From Datisca glomerata (lineage: Eukaryota; Streptophyta; Magnoliopsida; Cucurbitales; Datiscaceae), in assembly GCA_003255025.1 (NCBI GenBank), contig QANY01009342.1, positions 372,001 through 436,000 on the forward strand: 64,000 nucleotides of DNA, in the 5' to 3' direction. The position numbers and the translations under genes were made by a program. Positions within the stretch are counted from its first letter, which is position 1; every line of letters starts with the position of its first letter. Of the stretch, positions 22,457 to 35,800 are shown in pieces. The notes under the pieces were generated by a model that made no database searches, was not told where the DNA came from, and saw only the letters and a list, made by a program, of their open reading frames with translations.

Positions 22457-25134
22457 TATTTTTTTTATCAGAAACACAGAAAAAACTTCATTAAGGGGGC
22501 CTAAAAACCCCAATCAAAGGTCTATCATCCAAGATGAGTTTACAGATATGAAAAGAAGGTTTGAAATCTCATAAACATCACAGTTCTGACTAGAGCTATA
22601 AGAAGCTAAGGAGTCAGCAACCCGATTGAGATCCCTTTTAACCCAATTAAAAGAAACAGAAGCAAAACAAGATAAAAGACATTACATCCACCACCATTGA
22701 ACCAAGAAATACATTACCTACTATCAGACTCAATAACAATCTTCCTCCATCCTTTTATAGAAGCTAGATAAACAGCTTCTTCAATAGCAATAAGTTCGGA
22801 TTGCAAAGGGCAACTCCCATGAATCATTTTGCCAACAGCATCAACACCATTACCAGCAAAATCACAAGGAATAACCCCAATAGAAGCAACTTTAGGATAA
22901 AAGCTAAACAATGCATCACTGCTGAGTTAAATAGCATCAACATCAGGAGGGCTCCAATTACTAGAAACCTGAGCGGCAGAGTTATTAACCTCAACAGTAG
23001 AAGGAAAATTAGCAGACCAATAGCTTTGAAAAGCTGAGAAGGCTTTTGAAACTACTAAAGCAGGATCAGAAGAAATCCCATAAAAAACCATGGAGTTTCT
23101 ACACTTCCAAATGTACTAGCAAATGTAATAGAATAGAGGAATAGAAGAGTGATCAACATCAAGATGTTTACCAAGGTCCGTAAACCTGCTCACCACCTAA
23201 TCACTATTAGAAGAAAAGTGAGTTTGAGAGCATATTAACTGCAGGCTATAAAAGAACCAGACTTTCTTACTCCAATCACATTCAAAAAACAAGTGTTCAG
23301 TTGATTCAGCCCCCCTATTACAGAGAACACAATTATCCTCATTAAGCAGCTTCCTTCTTAAGAGATTGTTCTTAGAAGGAATAAAATTATTCACCAGTCT
23401 CCATAAGAAGTGTCTGATTTTATTAGGAACCTTGAGCTTCCATAGCTTCTTCCACCAACCAGAATTGAGACAATAGAAGATGAAGCACCCAAAACTCTGT
23501 TAAACTTCTGAGAGAAAACATTATGATAGCATGATCTTACAGAAAAGATACCATCTCTATTAAAGGGACAAACCAACTTGTCAGTCCTTCTATGGTGAGG
23601 ATGAAGAGTAAAAATTGAATTTTAGACCCAAGGAGGGAAAATACTTTCAATTAAACTTTTAATCCAAAACCAGATGCTGAAATAAGCTAAAAAACAATGC
23701 TGAGATTATGCACTTTAAAGATCTCCAGATCAGAAATCCCAGGAACCCAAGAAGCACTCCAGATATTAACATTGCAACCATCTCCAATACTCCAAGATAA
23801 TCTCTTTCTTCAAACAATCTAAACCCAAGCAAAGGCTTCTCCAAGCCCAAGAACAAGACTTTGGAGCCGAAGCATGCAAAAAATCAGAGTGTGGGAAGTA
23901 AATACCTTTAAGCACCTTTGCACAAAAACTTCCAGGATTCTGAAGAATATGCCAGGCTTGTTTTGCAAGCATAGCAAGATTGAAGCTTTCTATTTTCCAG
24001 AAGCCTAGACCATAAAAAAGCTTGCTGGTTTGAGCTTTAGTCATATAAAACCATCTAAGCCCATACTGGTCTCCATGCTCATGCCACCAAAACTTTATAA
24101 TGGTAGACTGAATATCACAACAGATCTTCTTAGGCAACTTAAAGACACTCATTATGTAATTTGGCAGTGCTTGGGCAATAGATTTCAAAAGAATTTCCTT
24201 GCCCCCTTGAGAAAGAAGACTAGACTTCCAACTGCTAGTAATTGAGTCCAACCTGTCCAATAAAACTTCAAAAAGCTCTTTCTTTGATCTTCCCCAGTCA
24301 GTGGGCAAACAAAGGTAGTTCCCTTGATCCTGAGAAATAGGAATCCCAAGAATACTAGAGATACTAGTTTGATTACCGCTGCTTACATTCTCACTAAATC
24401 AAAGACTGCTCTTAGTCAAATTCATCTTCTGGCCAGATGCATTACAATACTTGGAGAGGCAGTTAAACAAGGCTAATACAGATCTGGAGTTATCCTCACA
24501 AAAAAATAAGCAATCATTTGCAAAAACAGATGTGTAATAGGTTGGCAGTGTCTTTTAATCTTGGCAGCATCAATATTACCACACTCAGCCTCTTTAGAGA
24601 TACACCTTAAAAGGCAGTCAGCAATAAGAACGAAGAGGTAAGAATGAAGAGGTAAGGAGATAGAGGATCACCTTGCCTCACTCCTCTACTAGGATGAACG
24701 CTGAAGCTAGGATGACCATTGATAAAAACAGAATAGGACACAGTAGTGACAAGCTTCATAATCCAGGAAACCAGTTTGGAATGAAAGCCAAGTTTATGAA
24801 GAAGTGCTTTCAAAAAATACCAATCAACCCTATCATAAGCCTTCATCATATCAGTTTTGACAGAAACAATACCCTTTTTACCCCTCCTTTTCTTCTTAAT
24901 ATGAAAAACATCTCCTGTGCAAAAAGAACATTCTCCTGAATTTGTCTACCACCCACAAAGGCACCTTGACTGCTAGAGATCATATTATCCAGGAAGGGCT
25001 TGATTCTACCACCCACAAGGTTAGTTTCATTCAAAGCATTAGGGAGATAATTGTTATAAAAAAATCAGAAGCTGCCTTAAAGATATCCAAACCAAGAAGG
25101 TCTCAATGCTTTTGAGAAAAGCTTCCAGGAAGAC
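22457..25134 (-). mobile_element. LINE (L1-type) relic, 3' part: RT, zinc-binding region, RNase H
   Basis: The minus strand carries a plant L1-like ORF2. RT blocks include [12 protein letters not shown] (near 24960), MKAYDRVDW (near 24840), and [15 protein letters not shown] (near 24650). The catalytic FADD box is altered to FAND near 24512-24524. A long conserved tract follows (23766-24308: SQGGKEILLKSIAQALPNYIMSVFKLP). A zf-RVT-like region with CVLC...HLFFECDWSKKVW lies at 23197-23394. An RVT_3 RNase H remnant spans about 22480-22911 (SELIAIEEAVYLASIKGW). The 3' end is an A-rich tail near 22457-22470. Many stops and frameshifts occur. The 5' side continues at 39253 beyond an inserted Gypsy element. 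Confidence 0.9.
25130..25134. repeat. Target-site duplication (left) of the Gypsy element
   Basis: AAGAC immediately precedes the LTR start TGATAAGTGC. The same five bases follow the other LTR at 39253-39257. Confidence 0.9.
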
Positions 25135-26674
25135 TGATAAGTGCTTGAAAATACATTTAATATGTTAATAATTGTCAAATTAAATTAGATTTTAAATAAA
25201 CATTTTCATGTAATTGATATAAAAATATTGTGATTTGAAAATATTTAATTTTAATTTAGTTTAAATTGTTTTTCAAGAAAAATAAACCAAGATTGCAAAG
25301 GAAAAGATAGAAGTTCACGAGAATAGCCTAAAGAAGGAGCCCAAATGAAGAGTCCAAGTAAAAAACCAAGCCCAAACCATGAAGAGCCGTCTTCTCCTTT
25401 CTCCACCATGTGTCATGCTATGCAGCATCCATAGAAGCCGAGCTGCGCCAGCCGAGTCGCAAGCCACCCATTCCACTTTCTCTTCCAAAGGGTCTCACTT
25501 AATCTATTGTTGACTAATCTGATTCTGACACATCATCACACAATTACTTTCTTGTCTCCTAGACCTAAGGTTTGCTCCCGCCGAAACACTAACTTGCCGC
25601 CGCGTGTCCTCAACATCTCCAAAGCTCTCCGTTTGTGAATTAAACGATGACACGTGTCTTCCTTTTAGTTTCTTTTGATTAAATAGCTTAGGGTCCGTTT
25701 AAAGGTGTATTTAGTGTGTAACTCTCCAAATTAAGCCATTTAATTATCTTTACTTCATTTCTATGTTTTTTTATTCTTTCTAATTTTTTTCTTTTATTTT
25801 ATAATATCTTGGCAACCCAAAAAAATTATAAATTGTGCGTCTTGTCTTATGTTATGCATCAAGTTTTTTTAATAAAATTATAGTGAAATTTAGTCTATCT
25901 TCTTCTTTCTCTTATTCTTAATTTTCTCATACTTTCTTTTTAGAATTTGTGAGAAATGTTTAGCACGATAGGCTAAATTCTTTTGGTAAGGTTAGAGATG
26001 AAATTATATGTGTAGTTTCTTATTTGGATTTTGATTCTTAATGTTCTTCAAGTTTATAAATTTGAGTAATCATATTTCTTCTATCTTTTTCTTCAAATTA
26101 TTTGTTAATATAATTGTGTTGTCAATTTCATATAAATTTAGTCAAGCTCTTTTTATGTGAAATTTTGTATGATATAATTATATTGATAAAATTGTGTTTA
26201 TTTTATAAGTAGTCTTTTATTGCAATATTACTTAACTTATATTGTCATTTTTAGATTTCTTATAAGATGATCTCATTTTCACATTTGCTAAATGTAAGAA
26301 ATTAATTTAATCAAATACATTATTTTTTAAAATATGTTATTCAACTCTTTATTTTCCAATTGATTATTTGGGATATGAAATTTTCAATTGAGTAATTTCG
26401 TGAATCAAAATCCAAATAGGTAAACAAATCGTATAATGGATTCTTGTCACCTTACAACTATTTATTATTGACTTTTTATCAAATCAATTTTTTGTGTTTT
26501 AAAAATCATTTCAATAACAAAATTAAACTTTCATTATTTTTTACTTTATTTATCTCCAAAAAATCACTTGTCTAACATCTCTTGTTTACTTGTTTTTAGT
26601 TACCTCCTCGTGGATACGACCGTCCAATCTACACTACATCAATCGCTTTATTTCGATAAGTTTGGGCGTAATCA
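25135..26674 (+). mobile_element. Ty3/Gypsy 5' LTR (1.54 kb)
   Basis: It starts TGATAAGTGCTTG and ends ...GGGCGTAATCA. It aligns along its whole length with the LTR at 37702-39252, with scattered substitutions and small indels. It is flanked on the left by AAGAC and followed six bases later by a tRNA-Asp-type primer-binding site. A TATA-type promoter within it cannot be singled out from the AT-rich sequence. Confidence 0.93.
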
Positions 26675-26679
26675 AATTT

Positions 26680-26697
26680 TAGCGCCGTTGCCGGGGA
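26680..26697 (+). other. Gypsy primer-binding site (tRNA-Asp type)
   Basis: TAGCGCCGTTGCCGGGGA differs by one base from the TGGCGCCGTTGCCGGGGA site known for Athila and related non-chromovirus Gypsy elements of plants. Confidence 0.85.
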
Positions 26698-27373
26698 GGT
26701 ATTTTTTTCAAGTAAAAAATTGGCAGAGTATAAGTTGGCTAAAGAGGTAAGTAATTTTATTTTTTTATCTGTTGATATAATATAGTTTTAGTAATTTTTT
26801 GTTAAGTTTTTCTCAAAAAAAAGAAAAAAAATTACTCTTTTTAAAAAAAAGCTGCTTTTTAATTTTTTTTTAAATATTTTAGAAGTTTCATTGTCTGTAG
26901 CATTAATTTTTTTCTACTAGCTTTGAATTGTAGTTATTTTTATTTTTTTTATTCCATGTCTTTTAATTCCATTTGTTATTTCTTTTACTTTAATTTATTT
27001 AGTTTACAATTTTTTGTAAAGCTTTTCATTTAGTTAAAATTTAGGTCCATAATTTGTGTTACTATTACAATAGAATTAATTTAGTTTTTAATTTCTAGCA
27101 AATAATTTTCATTACAATTAAAAAAAATTGTGATTGATATAAATCAATATTGTTCTGTCAAAAAAATATATGCTTAAGGAAGATTGGTACAAGTTATAAT
27201 TGTGACCCTCCATACTTTCCTGGGAACCTCGGGGAGTTCTGTCTAGGAAAGTTTTGGGTATTAAGTGGGACTGTTATAACCTTTCCATTTCAACCTGAGA
27301 ACATTATTGGTGTATACTTCTTGCATTAATTTAAAAATAATAATAATAATTAGAAAAAAAGTAAATTAGGTGC
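26698..27373 (+). mobile_element. Gypsy leader, non-coding
   Basis: AT-rich leader between the primer-binding site and the gag start. It includes a short 'cctgggaacctcgg...gtctaggaaag' region near 27218-27250 that could be packaging-related, which is only a guess. No frame is supported. Confidence 0.6.
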
Positions 27374-28498
27374 ATGAATCGTTATAGAGACGAACTAGAT
27401 AGATTTGCATAAAGATCAGATAATCCTAGTGACGCTTCTTCCCACACTTCTAGTGTTCCTTCTTCTCCAAACTCATTAGCAAATAGAAATTCATTCGAAA
27501 TGGCGGAAGAGGGTGAAGTCCAACAGAGGTCGTTGGAGGATTATCTTCACCCAACACGTACGGCCACACCTTCATGCATCATGTTTCCCCCAAATTTACC
27601 GAACTTAGAATTCAAGCTGAGCATGAGTCAACTTTTACCAACCTTTCACGGTTTAGAAAATGAGAATCCTTAGGTTCATATTCGAGAACTTGAACCGCAG
27701 ATTTTGTGCGACTTAAATTTTTTCCCTTTTCCTTGAAGGATAAAGCAAAACGCTAGTTTTATTCTATATGACTTAGGTCGATCGGTACATGGGAAGAAAT
27801 GACAACTGCATTTTTCAATAAATATTTCCCTCACCATAAGACTAATAGTCTTAAACGACAAATCTCAACCTTGACTCAAAAAAATAGTGAAACAGTATCA
27901 AGTATGAGAACGGTTCAAAGATTTGTTAAATCAATGTCCCCATCATGGTTACGAGAGTTGGCGCATTGTGAGTTATTTTTATGAAGGACTTACCATCAGT
28001 GAGTGCCAATTTGTTGAAATGTTGTGCAATGGGGAATTTCTCGAGAATGAACCTAAAGAAGCTTTTGAGTATCTCAACGAGTTAGCTGAAAAAAGCCCAC
28101 ACATGGACTAGACCTAGTGCTACTGATAGTACAAGTCGATCTCTATCTTTAGGAATCTACCAACTAAGGGAACATGATAGCCTCAAAGCTCAAATCGAGC
28201 CTTTGACGAAACAAGTCGAGGCCCTCAAAACTAAGGAAAGTAAAGGAATTCACATGGTTGCAAGGGAAGAATCACAAGAGTCGTGTTTTGTTTATTGAGG
28301 GGTGGACCATCTAGCTAAGGATTGCGTTTCTTACAATGATATGTAAGGAGTTTATGAGAAACAATGCAATGCTTTTGAAGCATAAACCCTTCTCTAACAC
28401 ATACAATCCTAGCTGCAGAAACCACCCAAATTTAAGTTGGTGAGATCCTAACCAAACACAACAATCAGGAGGACAATGGAGAAATGAGTAGCAACCGT
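27374..28498 (+). mobile_element. Gypsy gag, 5' portion, broken
   Basis: A frame starting MNRYRDELDRFA is repeatedly stopped or shifted, yet remains recognisable as retrotransposon gag. It contains PPNLPNLEFKLSMSQLLPTFHGLENENP, the QCPHHGYESWRIVSYFYEGL block (27923-28111), a partial zinc knuckle region, and a final stretch with NTYNPSCRNHPNLSW. It is cut at 28498 by a Copia A LTR. The missing continuation is found on the opposite strand at 36408-35963. The lineage looks Athila-like from the primer site and gag pattern; this is inference. Confidence 0.82.
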
Positions 28499-30705
28499 TG
28501 TTGGGGGTTATGCCATCAAAGCATGTGTATTGATATTTTGATATGAAATTCAAAGTGGATTACATTTTTCTTATAATTGTTCTTTTAAATTATTGTTGAA
28601 TAATTTATATAAATATCTGAAAATTACATATTCATTAATGAGACTATGATCTTGTATTAGTACGAGAGAATTAAGATCATAGATAATGAATAAAATTGTA
28701 AGCAACATATTAAAGTATGGAATCTTTAATGAATGGTTGCTAGTACGGTTCACTAAGAAATATGAATATGTGTGATCTTGATTCAGATCATTGATATGGA
28801 TAGACATTTTAGTGAAGGTACTTTATATAATAAGATTATATATGACAGGACTGATGTTGATTAATATCTTTATTAACGTGTCGTTTATCATAAAAATTAA
28901 TACACATCAATTCGATGATCATATGTAGATTGGTATGAATCCTAAGTATTCGTGAACTCATATGCATGTCTATTTGATATTTTGGTTCACTCGTTCAGAT
29001 CTGTTTGTTAATCAGGTTAGTGACTTTTGTTTTGGAGATTCAATGATGTGGATGGCTGGGGACATGATCTTACAAGATTTAGAGTCTAAGCTTTCCTAAC
29101 AGATCGTATATTGATTCTCTTAAATGTTAATTCTGAATCTGAATGGTTATTGAGCTCAAATTTATATAAGATTATAAATTAGTCATTCACTAGTGGATTA
29201 ACGGTACTTAATGATCAAGAGATAATTAGAAGGGTAAAATGATAATTTTGACTAGTTCTAATTTATGAACCAATAATTTGAGGACATAAATATATGAAAT
29301 GCTTATGTCAGTGGACTATATGAGAATACTCCATAAATACATTCTATAATCTATAAGAGCGCAATTTCATATTTATAGTGAACTAATAAAGAAATTAATA
29401 TATAAGATTATTTAATTAAAGAGTTTAATTAATAATTTGGTTTATATGTCCATGGTCTCCAAGTCACATCTATACCACACTGTCTAGGGTGTGAATATTT
29501 GATGACATGAGAAAATGACTAACTCATATAAAAAAATTTTATTCTAGGACAAGTACATGATCATTAGATAATTATGTGTGATTAATTAATTGAATTATTT
29601 ATATATTTAAATATAATTTTCATAAATTATATATACATAAATAATTATCAATTTTTTTTAATTATCGATAAGTGAGACAAAATATATACTTTGTGAAATT
29701 AGATAATTAAATTATTATTAGATAATAATTTAAATCAATTAAATCTGTTATTTGTAAAATAACAGATAACTTAGTTGATAAGAATAATAGGATATGTTAA
29801 TTTTGAATTAACTGGTATCTAAATAATTATCTTATTAAAATAAATATTTAATTTGTAGTAATTACGACGTGTCAATCACTGATAGGGTATCAGAAATTGA
29901 CATGAACTATTGTGGTGACATGTGGCACTACAGTAGTGAGTGTGCAACACTGCAGTGTCATGTGGCACTGTAGTTGTGCATAATTACATTGGGTCCCACT
30001 GTAATTGGTAACTTTATTATTAAATATTATTTCACTTTATCCCTAAAAAATATGATACGTCATTATCTAGAATATATATAGATATTATTCTAATGGCCTT
30101 GGTTGATAAAAGAAGATGAGCAAATCAGTTGATCAGATTATCAGTTTGTAAATCAAGAGTGGAATTGAGAACATGATTGGTGTGAGAGAGATTTTCTTTT
30201 GTGATTAAACGTTAATCAAAACTCTAAAAGAATAATCATCACATTTTTTAAAGAATCGTCTCACTAAAGTCCTTCTGAGTAAATCTTTAGATCTCATGTG
30301 TTGAGAACATCTAGAGATAGAAAACGTGTCTTGTAATATTCCACTCGCCCACACACGTCCTAGGCGTTGATGATTGACTTGGGAGATCTTGGTGTGAATC
30401 TCGAAAACTACTGATCGTTGGAACGATTTCGTGGGAATGGAGGATCGATCAGTTTTTCAAGGACACTTGATATAGAGTACAAGAGGTATATGATTCATAA
30501 CTTTGTATGTTATAGATTTAACTTATAAATATACAATAGATTATGACTGATTGAAAAAATTTTCAATAAAAAAATTTGTTTAGTCATCGTGGCGTTGCGC
30601 AAGTTTTGTTTTATTAAAAGATTTGACATTTATTAAAAATTTTAATTTTTTTAAAAGGCCACGCGCCTCCACGCTTCTGCTGCGAACACGCCGCGATGAC
30701 CAGCA
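28499..30705 (+). mobile_element. Copia family A 5' LTR (2.2 kb), inserted in Gypsy gag
   Basis: It begins TGTTGGGGGTTATGCC and ends ...GACCAGCA, and is followed by a two-base gap and a tRNA-Met primer site. It aligns with the minus-strand LTR at 45372-47554 and with pieces at 1-1250, 36414-37397 and 39776-40893. The flanking ACCGT (28494-28498) corresponds to ACCGC at the far end of the inverted partner LTR (36409-36413, read on the minus strand). The frame at 28571-28807 is within the LTR and is not a gene. Confidence 0.92.
29918..29980. repeat. Short palindromic repeats in the Copia A U3 region
   Basis: The core 'gtggcactacagtagtg' recurs as 'gtggcactgtagttgtg' about 40 bases later, with a 'caacactgcagtg' element between. 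Related clusters occur in the other family A LTRs at about 37275-37325 and 46040-46115. Confidence 0.6.
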
Positions 30706-30707
30706 AG

Positions 30708-30719
30708 TGGTATTAGAGC
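30708..30719 (+). other. Primer-binding site of Copia A element 1
   Basis: TGGTATTAGAGC differs by one base from the usual initiator tRNA-Met primer site. It lies two bases after the LTR end. Confidence 0.85.
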
Positions 30720-32707
30720 GGTCTTTATACATTTATATGTTAAATGATGAGTGGGTTTTCTTGCATTATTTATATAATATGAGATATGTATGATGATGGA
30801 TGATTATGTTTTTTGAATGTATGAAAAATAATGGATCGTTAATTGTATGGTGATTATTGGGTTAGCCTTTGTTTTAATTTTTTCTAGATCTTGTGTAAGC
30901 CAAATTGAGGCGTATGAATTTTTGAAATTTTATTTTGAATATTATTGTAATTATTCTGAACACGAGAAGATGAATAACGCATGAGACGAACGGCAGAATT
31001 ATTGTTCACGTGAAAATATTGTTCATCTGCGAAAACATTGTTCATCCACAAAAAACTATTCATCTGTGAAAACCTGTTCACGCCAGAAATTTACTGTTCC
31101 GGTGGAGGTGAACAGTGCCGGCAGTGAATAGTGACTGTCTAACGCAGCAGGTGGATGTCGGCGCTAAGACGGGCAGCGGTGGTGATGGGCGGCGATCGGA
31201 GAGTCCTATTATCAGTGACAACTGTTGTCAAGTTTTAGGAAAATTTCTAGCAAACCATGCAACCAGTTATATCACCTAAGTGTTTCATTAAAATCCAAAC
31301 TCTTTTAATTATCCATTTAAATTTTGAAATTAATGTTTCATAATTAATTTTTAATTTTTAATTTTATGAAAATTAAAAATTAATAGGTTGATTGGGTTTG
31401 ATCAAAAGTTTGACCAAATCAAATAAAGTATTTATTTGACTAAGTCAAAGTCAACTATATTCAAATGGATAATTATAGAAATTGTTTTAATTAAGAAACA
31501 TAGTTTTTTTTTAATTGAAAAGAGTTTTGTTCAAAACTTGAAGATTATGAAGATGGACATTAGGAGGTGAAAACAATATATTGGAAAATATGTATTCTTG
31601 AAGTCCGCTTTATAATTTTATTTTCTTATTTCAAGAATTTTAATTTAGAAATACTCAGTAGTCACTCGGTCTATTATTATTTTATTTAATTGTTAAATAA
31701 TTATTTAATTATTATGTTTGATAACATGGTCCGTGCATTAGTCGATCACATGCCATACATGAAAATCTCACACAGTTTTATTTAATCATGGATCTCATCT
31801 GTAGGAACATGATTTATTAGGATTGTTCTAATATGTTTATATGTATTGCATTATCAAAATCCATTGCATGTAAACTGCTAGGTTTTAATTAGTTAAAAAT
31901 TGGTAATCACACCACACTAAAGGCTATTGTAACCTTTAGGTTGACCGACTTTAGTAAAAGAGTTTTATTAAAGTTTGATGAATATAATTAATTAGTTAAT
32001 CTAAGTTCACTTAATTGTGACTTAGGCGCTTCAAAAAGTTAAATGAACTTAGACCAATGAGATTGGATTAACTGATAATTAAATATTCATAGGGTTAATT
32101 CTTAATTAGTAATTAGTTTGGAATTAATTGATTAGTTAAAATAGACACATTATCCTAAAATAGTGAGTGGGAGAAGGTTGACATGTCAATGTAACCTATG
32201 GTCTTCATCATTAGTACAACACAGTGATATGTAGTGAGGGCCTCGAGATGACTTTGTTTTTATACCCCTAAGGAAGGTTTTGAGCTGTACCAATACCAAT
32301 CTTGGACTTTTTAAGAAGATAGTAGGAAATGATGTAGTTAGTTTTGACCAATTCTAAGGCAACATATTCTAAATGAAGTCATGAAATCTGAATTTATGCG
32401 TTACACTCACAAAATCACAATTAAATTTTTATGTGGATAGTTGTGACTTGACCGAACAAGCGATACCTTATTGTTAAAAGAGAAAATACGAAATATTTTA
32501 AGTTTTAATTAATAAGGATGAGAATGTCTTATAGACAGTCTGAAATTAATCTGACGGGCCCTAAGGCGACACATTAATTGTTGGGTTATTTTATCGTGAT
32601 TATGTTTTTATTATGATTGCATTCATGTATCACGTTTACTTTTTGAATTATAGATATTTATCAATTATATTGAATCATGTATGTTTTAAATTTCAGTTCT
32701 CAATGTT
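30720..32707 (+). mobile_element. Copia A element 1 leader
   Basis: This is an approximately 2-kb untranslated leader before gag. It corresponds to the leader of element 2 (43311-45360, minus strand). It contains short 'ttgttcatc..cgaaaac' repeats at about 30996-31085 and a GC-rich patch at about 31090-31200. The frame at 30884-31081 is produced by those repeats. Confidence 0.7.
30996..31085 (+). repeat. Short tandem repeats in Copia A leader
   Basis: Four to five imperfect units of 17-20 bases of the type 'attgttcatctgcgaaaac' follow one another, with substitutions between copies. Confidence 0.65.
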
Positions 32708-32833
32708 ATGTCTACCACGGGCAACCATGTTACTGCTTTACTCGCTCTTAAGAAATTGAATGGTAATAATTTCATATGTTGAAAATCAAACATGAACTTA
32801 ATGCTGATTTGTGAGGACCATAAATTCGTTATT
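32708..32833 (+). mobile_element. Copia A element 1 gag, first codons only
   Basis: The ATG at 32708 opens a gag frame starting MSTTGNHVTALLALKKLNGNNF. It corresponds to the gag of element 2, which includes the shared LICE-HKFV motif. The match stops at about 32833, where the sequence switches to the reverse complement of the Gypsy 3' region. The rest of this Copia coding sequence is absent, so this point is a rearrangement junction. Confidence 0.75.
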
Positions 32834-35800
32834 TTTTAAATATGCATGTGCATGAAGAATAAAATAACACCACTCGCAACCAAAATCAGACAATGTCTCA
32901 ATGTCTAAAGATAAATACAATGCGAAGAAGACAATGAAAGAGAAAACCTGAATGATGAACGTGATGAGTATGTCTGTACGACCTACCATGAGTCTCAAAC
33001 CAAATAACATAAAAAAATCACACCACACTAAGACAAACTAAATAACAAAATAAAAAGAAAAATATATAGTAAACTACTTAGAACTGATAAACTGAGTCGT
33101 TGAGAAAGATCTTAACTTGACTCACTCTTTAAATCAAATGCTTTAGTCTCTGGCCATTGACTCTAAATACTCTCCCACCATTCAGGTCTTCGACATCGAC
33201 AAAACCATTGGGAAAGACTTGATTTACTTCAAATGGGCCAATCCACTTAGACCTTAACATATCTGGATGGAGATGCAAACAAGAACCATATAAATACACT
33301 TTTTGATTTGTCTCAAAATGTTGTCTTAGAATTTGTTTATCATTAGCTACTTTCATCTTCGCTTTGTAGATTCTGGAGTTTTCATACGCATCATTCTCAA
33401 CTCCTCAATTTCTGATAACTAGAGTTTTTGATTGATACCTGTCGTACTCATATCAAAATTCAGAGCTTCGGTAACCAATAAGCTGTATGTTCAAGTTCTA
33501 CATGTAAGTGACAGGATTTCCCAAAAATAAGTTTATAGGGAGACATCCCAAAAGGGGATTTATAGGCAATACGGTATGCCTAAAGTGCATAAAAAAGATG
33601 TGAAACCAATCTTTACGGTCGGGTCTTACTTTCTTTTCTAAAATTTGTTTTATCTCCCTATTGGCCAACTCAGCTTGACCATTTGTCTGAGAATGATAAG
33701 CATTAGAAACCTTATGAATCACACCATACTTATGCATAAGAGCCTTGAAAGATCGATTAAAGAAATGAGTCCCCTAATCACTAATGATAGCTCATGGTGT
33801 ATCGAATCGCCAACACATTTTCCTTTAAGATTGTACTACTGTTGCATTATCATTGGCTTGACATGGTACAACCTCGACCACTTGGAAACATAATCTACAG
33901 CCAAGAGAATATAAAGGTAACTAGAAGAAGGTTGAAATGGTCCCCTAAAATCTGTTCTCCAACAATCGAATATCTCTACCACAAGAATCGGGTTCAAGGT
34001 CATCATATGACGACGAGACAGAGCTCCTAACTTTTGGCACCTTATACATGAACGGATAACTCGTTAGTTTCTTTGAACAAAGTGGGTCAATAAAGACCAC
34101 ACCGTAAGATTTTAGCAGCAGCTTTCTTTACAGAGAAATGACCACCATATGCATCATTATGATAAAAGTTCATAACACTAGACACTTCATCCTGAGGGAT
34201 ACATCTCCTCATATCTGATTAGGGCAGTATTTAAAAAAATATGGATCATCCCAAGAAAAATTAGTACATCAACCAGAATTTGAGCTTATCTTGCGAACTC
34301 CACTCAGAAGGTAGTTCATTTGTCACTAAGTAGTTAACGATATATGCATACCATGGTAACTTATTAGCACCAAAAAGTTGTTCACGTGGAAAATCATCAC
34401 AGATAGGTGGGCCATCAGTAGAATCACTGAATTCGAGTCGGGATAAATGATCCGCGATAACATTTTCAACACCTTTTTTATCCTTTAATTTACATCAAAT
34501 TCCTAAAAAAGAAGGATCCACCGAATTAATCATGCCTTAGCATCCTTTTTAGAAAGGGGATACTTAAGGGCAGAGTGATATGTAAAAATAGTAATGGGTG
34601 ACCCAATCAAGTATGCACAAAACTTATCAAGAGCGAACACCACAGCAAGCAACTGCTTCTCAGTGGTCAAGTAATTCATTTTAGCATCATTCAGAGTTTG
34701 ACTTGCATAATAGATAACAAAAATCTTCCATTCCCCTCGCTGACCTAAAACAACTCCAACAACAAAATTGCTAGCATCACACATGATTTCGAATGGTAAA
34801 CTTCAATCTGGTGGCTGAATGATGGAAGCAGAAGTTAATTTCACTATAAATGTTTGAAACGCATCCTCACACTTAGGTGTTTCAAAAACACAAGGGATGA
34901 GAAATCATTGAAAAATTCTGTATGAACCTTATATAAAAATCAACATGACCCAAGATTGGGTCAGCAATCAGATAAAATGGCTGCATTGTTATAAAAATCA
35001 GCATGACCAAGATTGACCCATTTGCTATCAGCAATCAGATTAAATGATGTCGGCGTCTAGAAGCTTTAGTACTTCATTCTTGAAAACCTCCTTCATGATT
35101 GGGTTCAATCTTCTTTGGGGATCCCTTCGATGAGTAACCTAAATTTATACGGTGTGAGAATATTAAGAGGTTTATACCCTTGATGTCAGCAATCGTCTAA
35201 CCTAATGAAGATTTATGCTCCCGTAGCATATTGGTCCTTTTCTGCTCTTGTGATGCATTCAGGTTAGATAAAATGATAACAGGAAAAGTGTCACCATCTC
35301 CCAAGAAAGAATGTGTCAATCTTTCGGGTAATTGGGCCAACTTGATATTGGGGACCTCTTCATTGGAAGGTTTTGGCTTTTCTTTCTCACGAGGTAGCTC
35401 TTTGAAGCGTGGTTGCCCAAACTTGGTCCCTCTTCCTTATGAATCTTTATAAATGGCTGCATTGTTAATCAACTCACACGGACCAAAGTTCTTAAATTCA
35501 GAGATGTGGAGAAAATCATCAAGATCATTAGATTTGCTATTCATATTAGCTTCCTCCAAAATGAGTGTAATATAATTTCTCAATTTGAACCAAAACATCA
35601 TCGACTATACCCCAAGGCTTTTTTATTAATCGATCGGCCATTTAGAACACCACAGAAGTTGGCATAATTTCACCAAGGCCTAGTTGCGAGTAAACAGAGT
35701 AGGGCATGAGATTAACACTCGCAGCGAGGTCGAGCAAAACTTGGCTGACTTCATGAGTCCCAATATGACAAGATATCGTGGGACAACCAGGATCTTTGTA

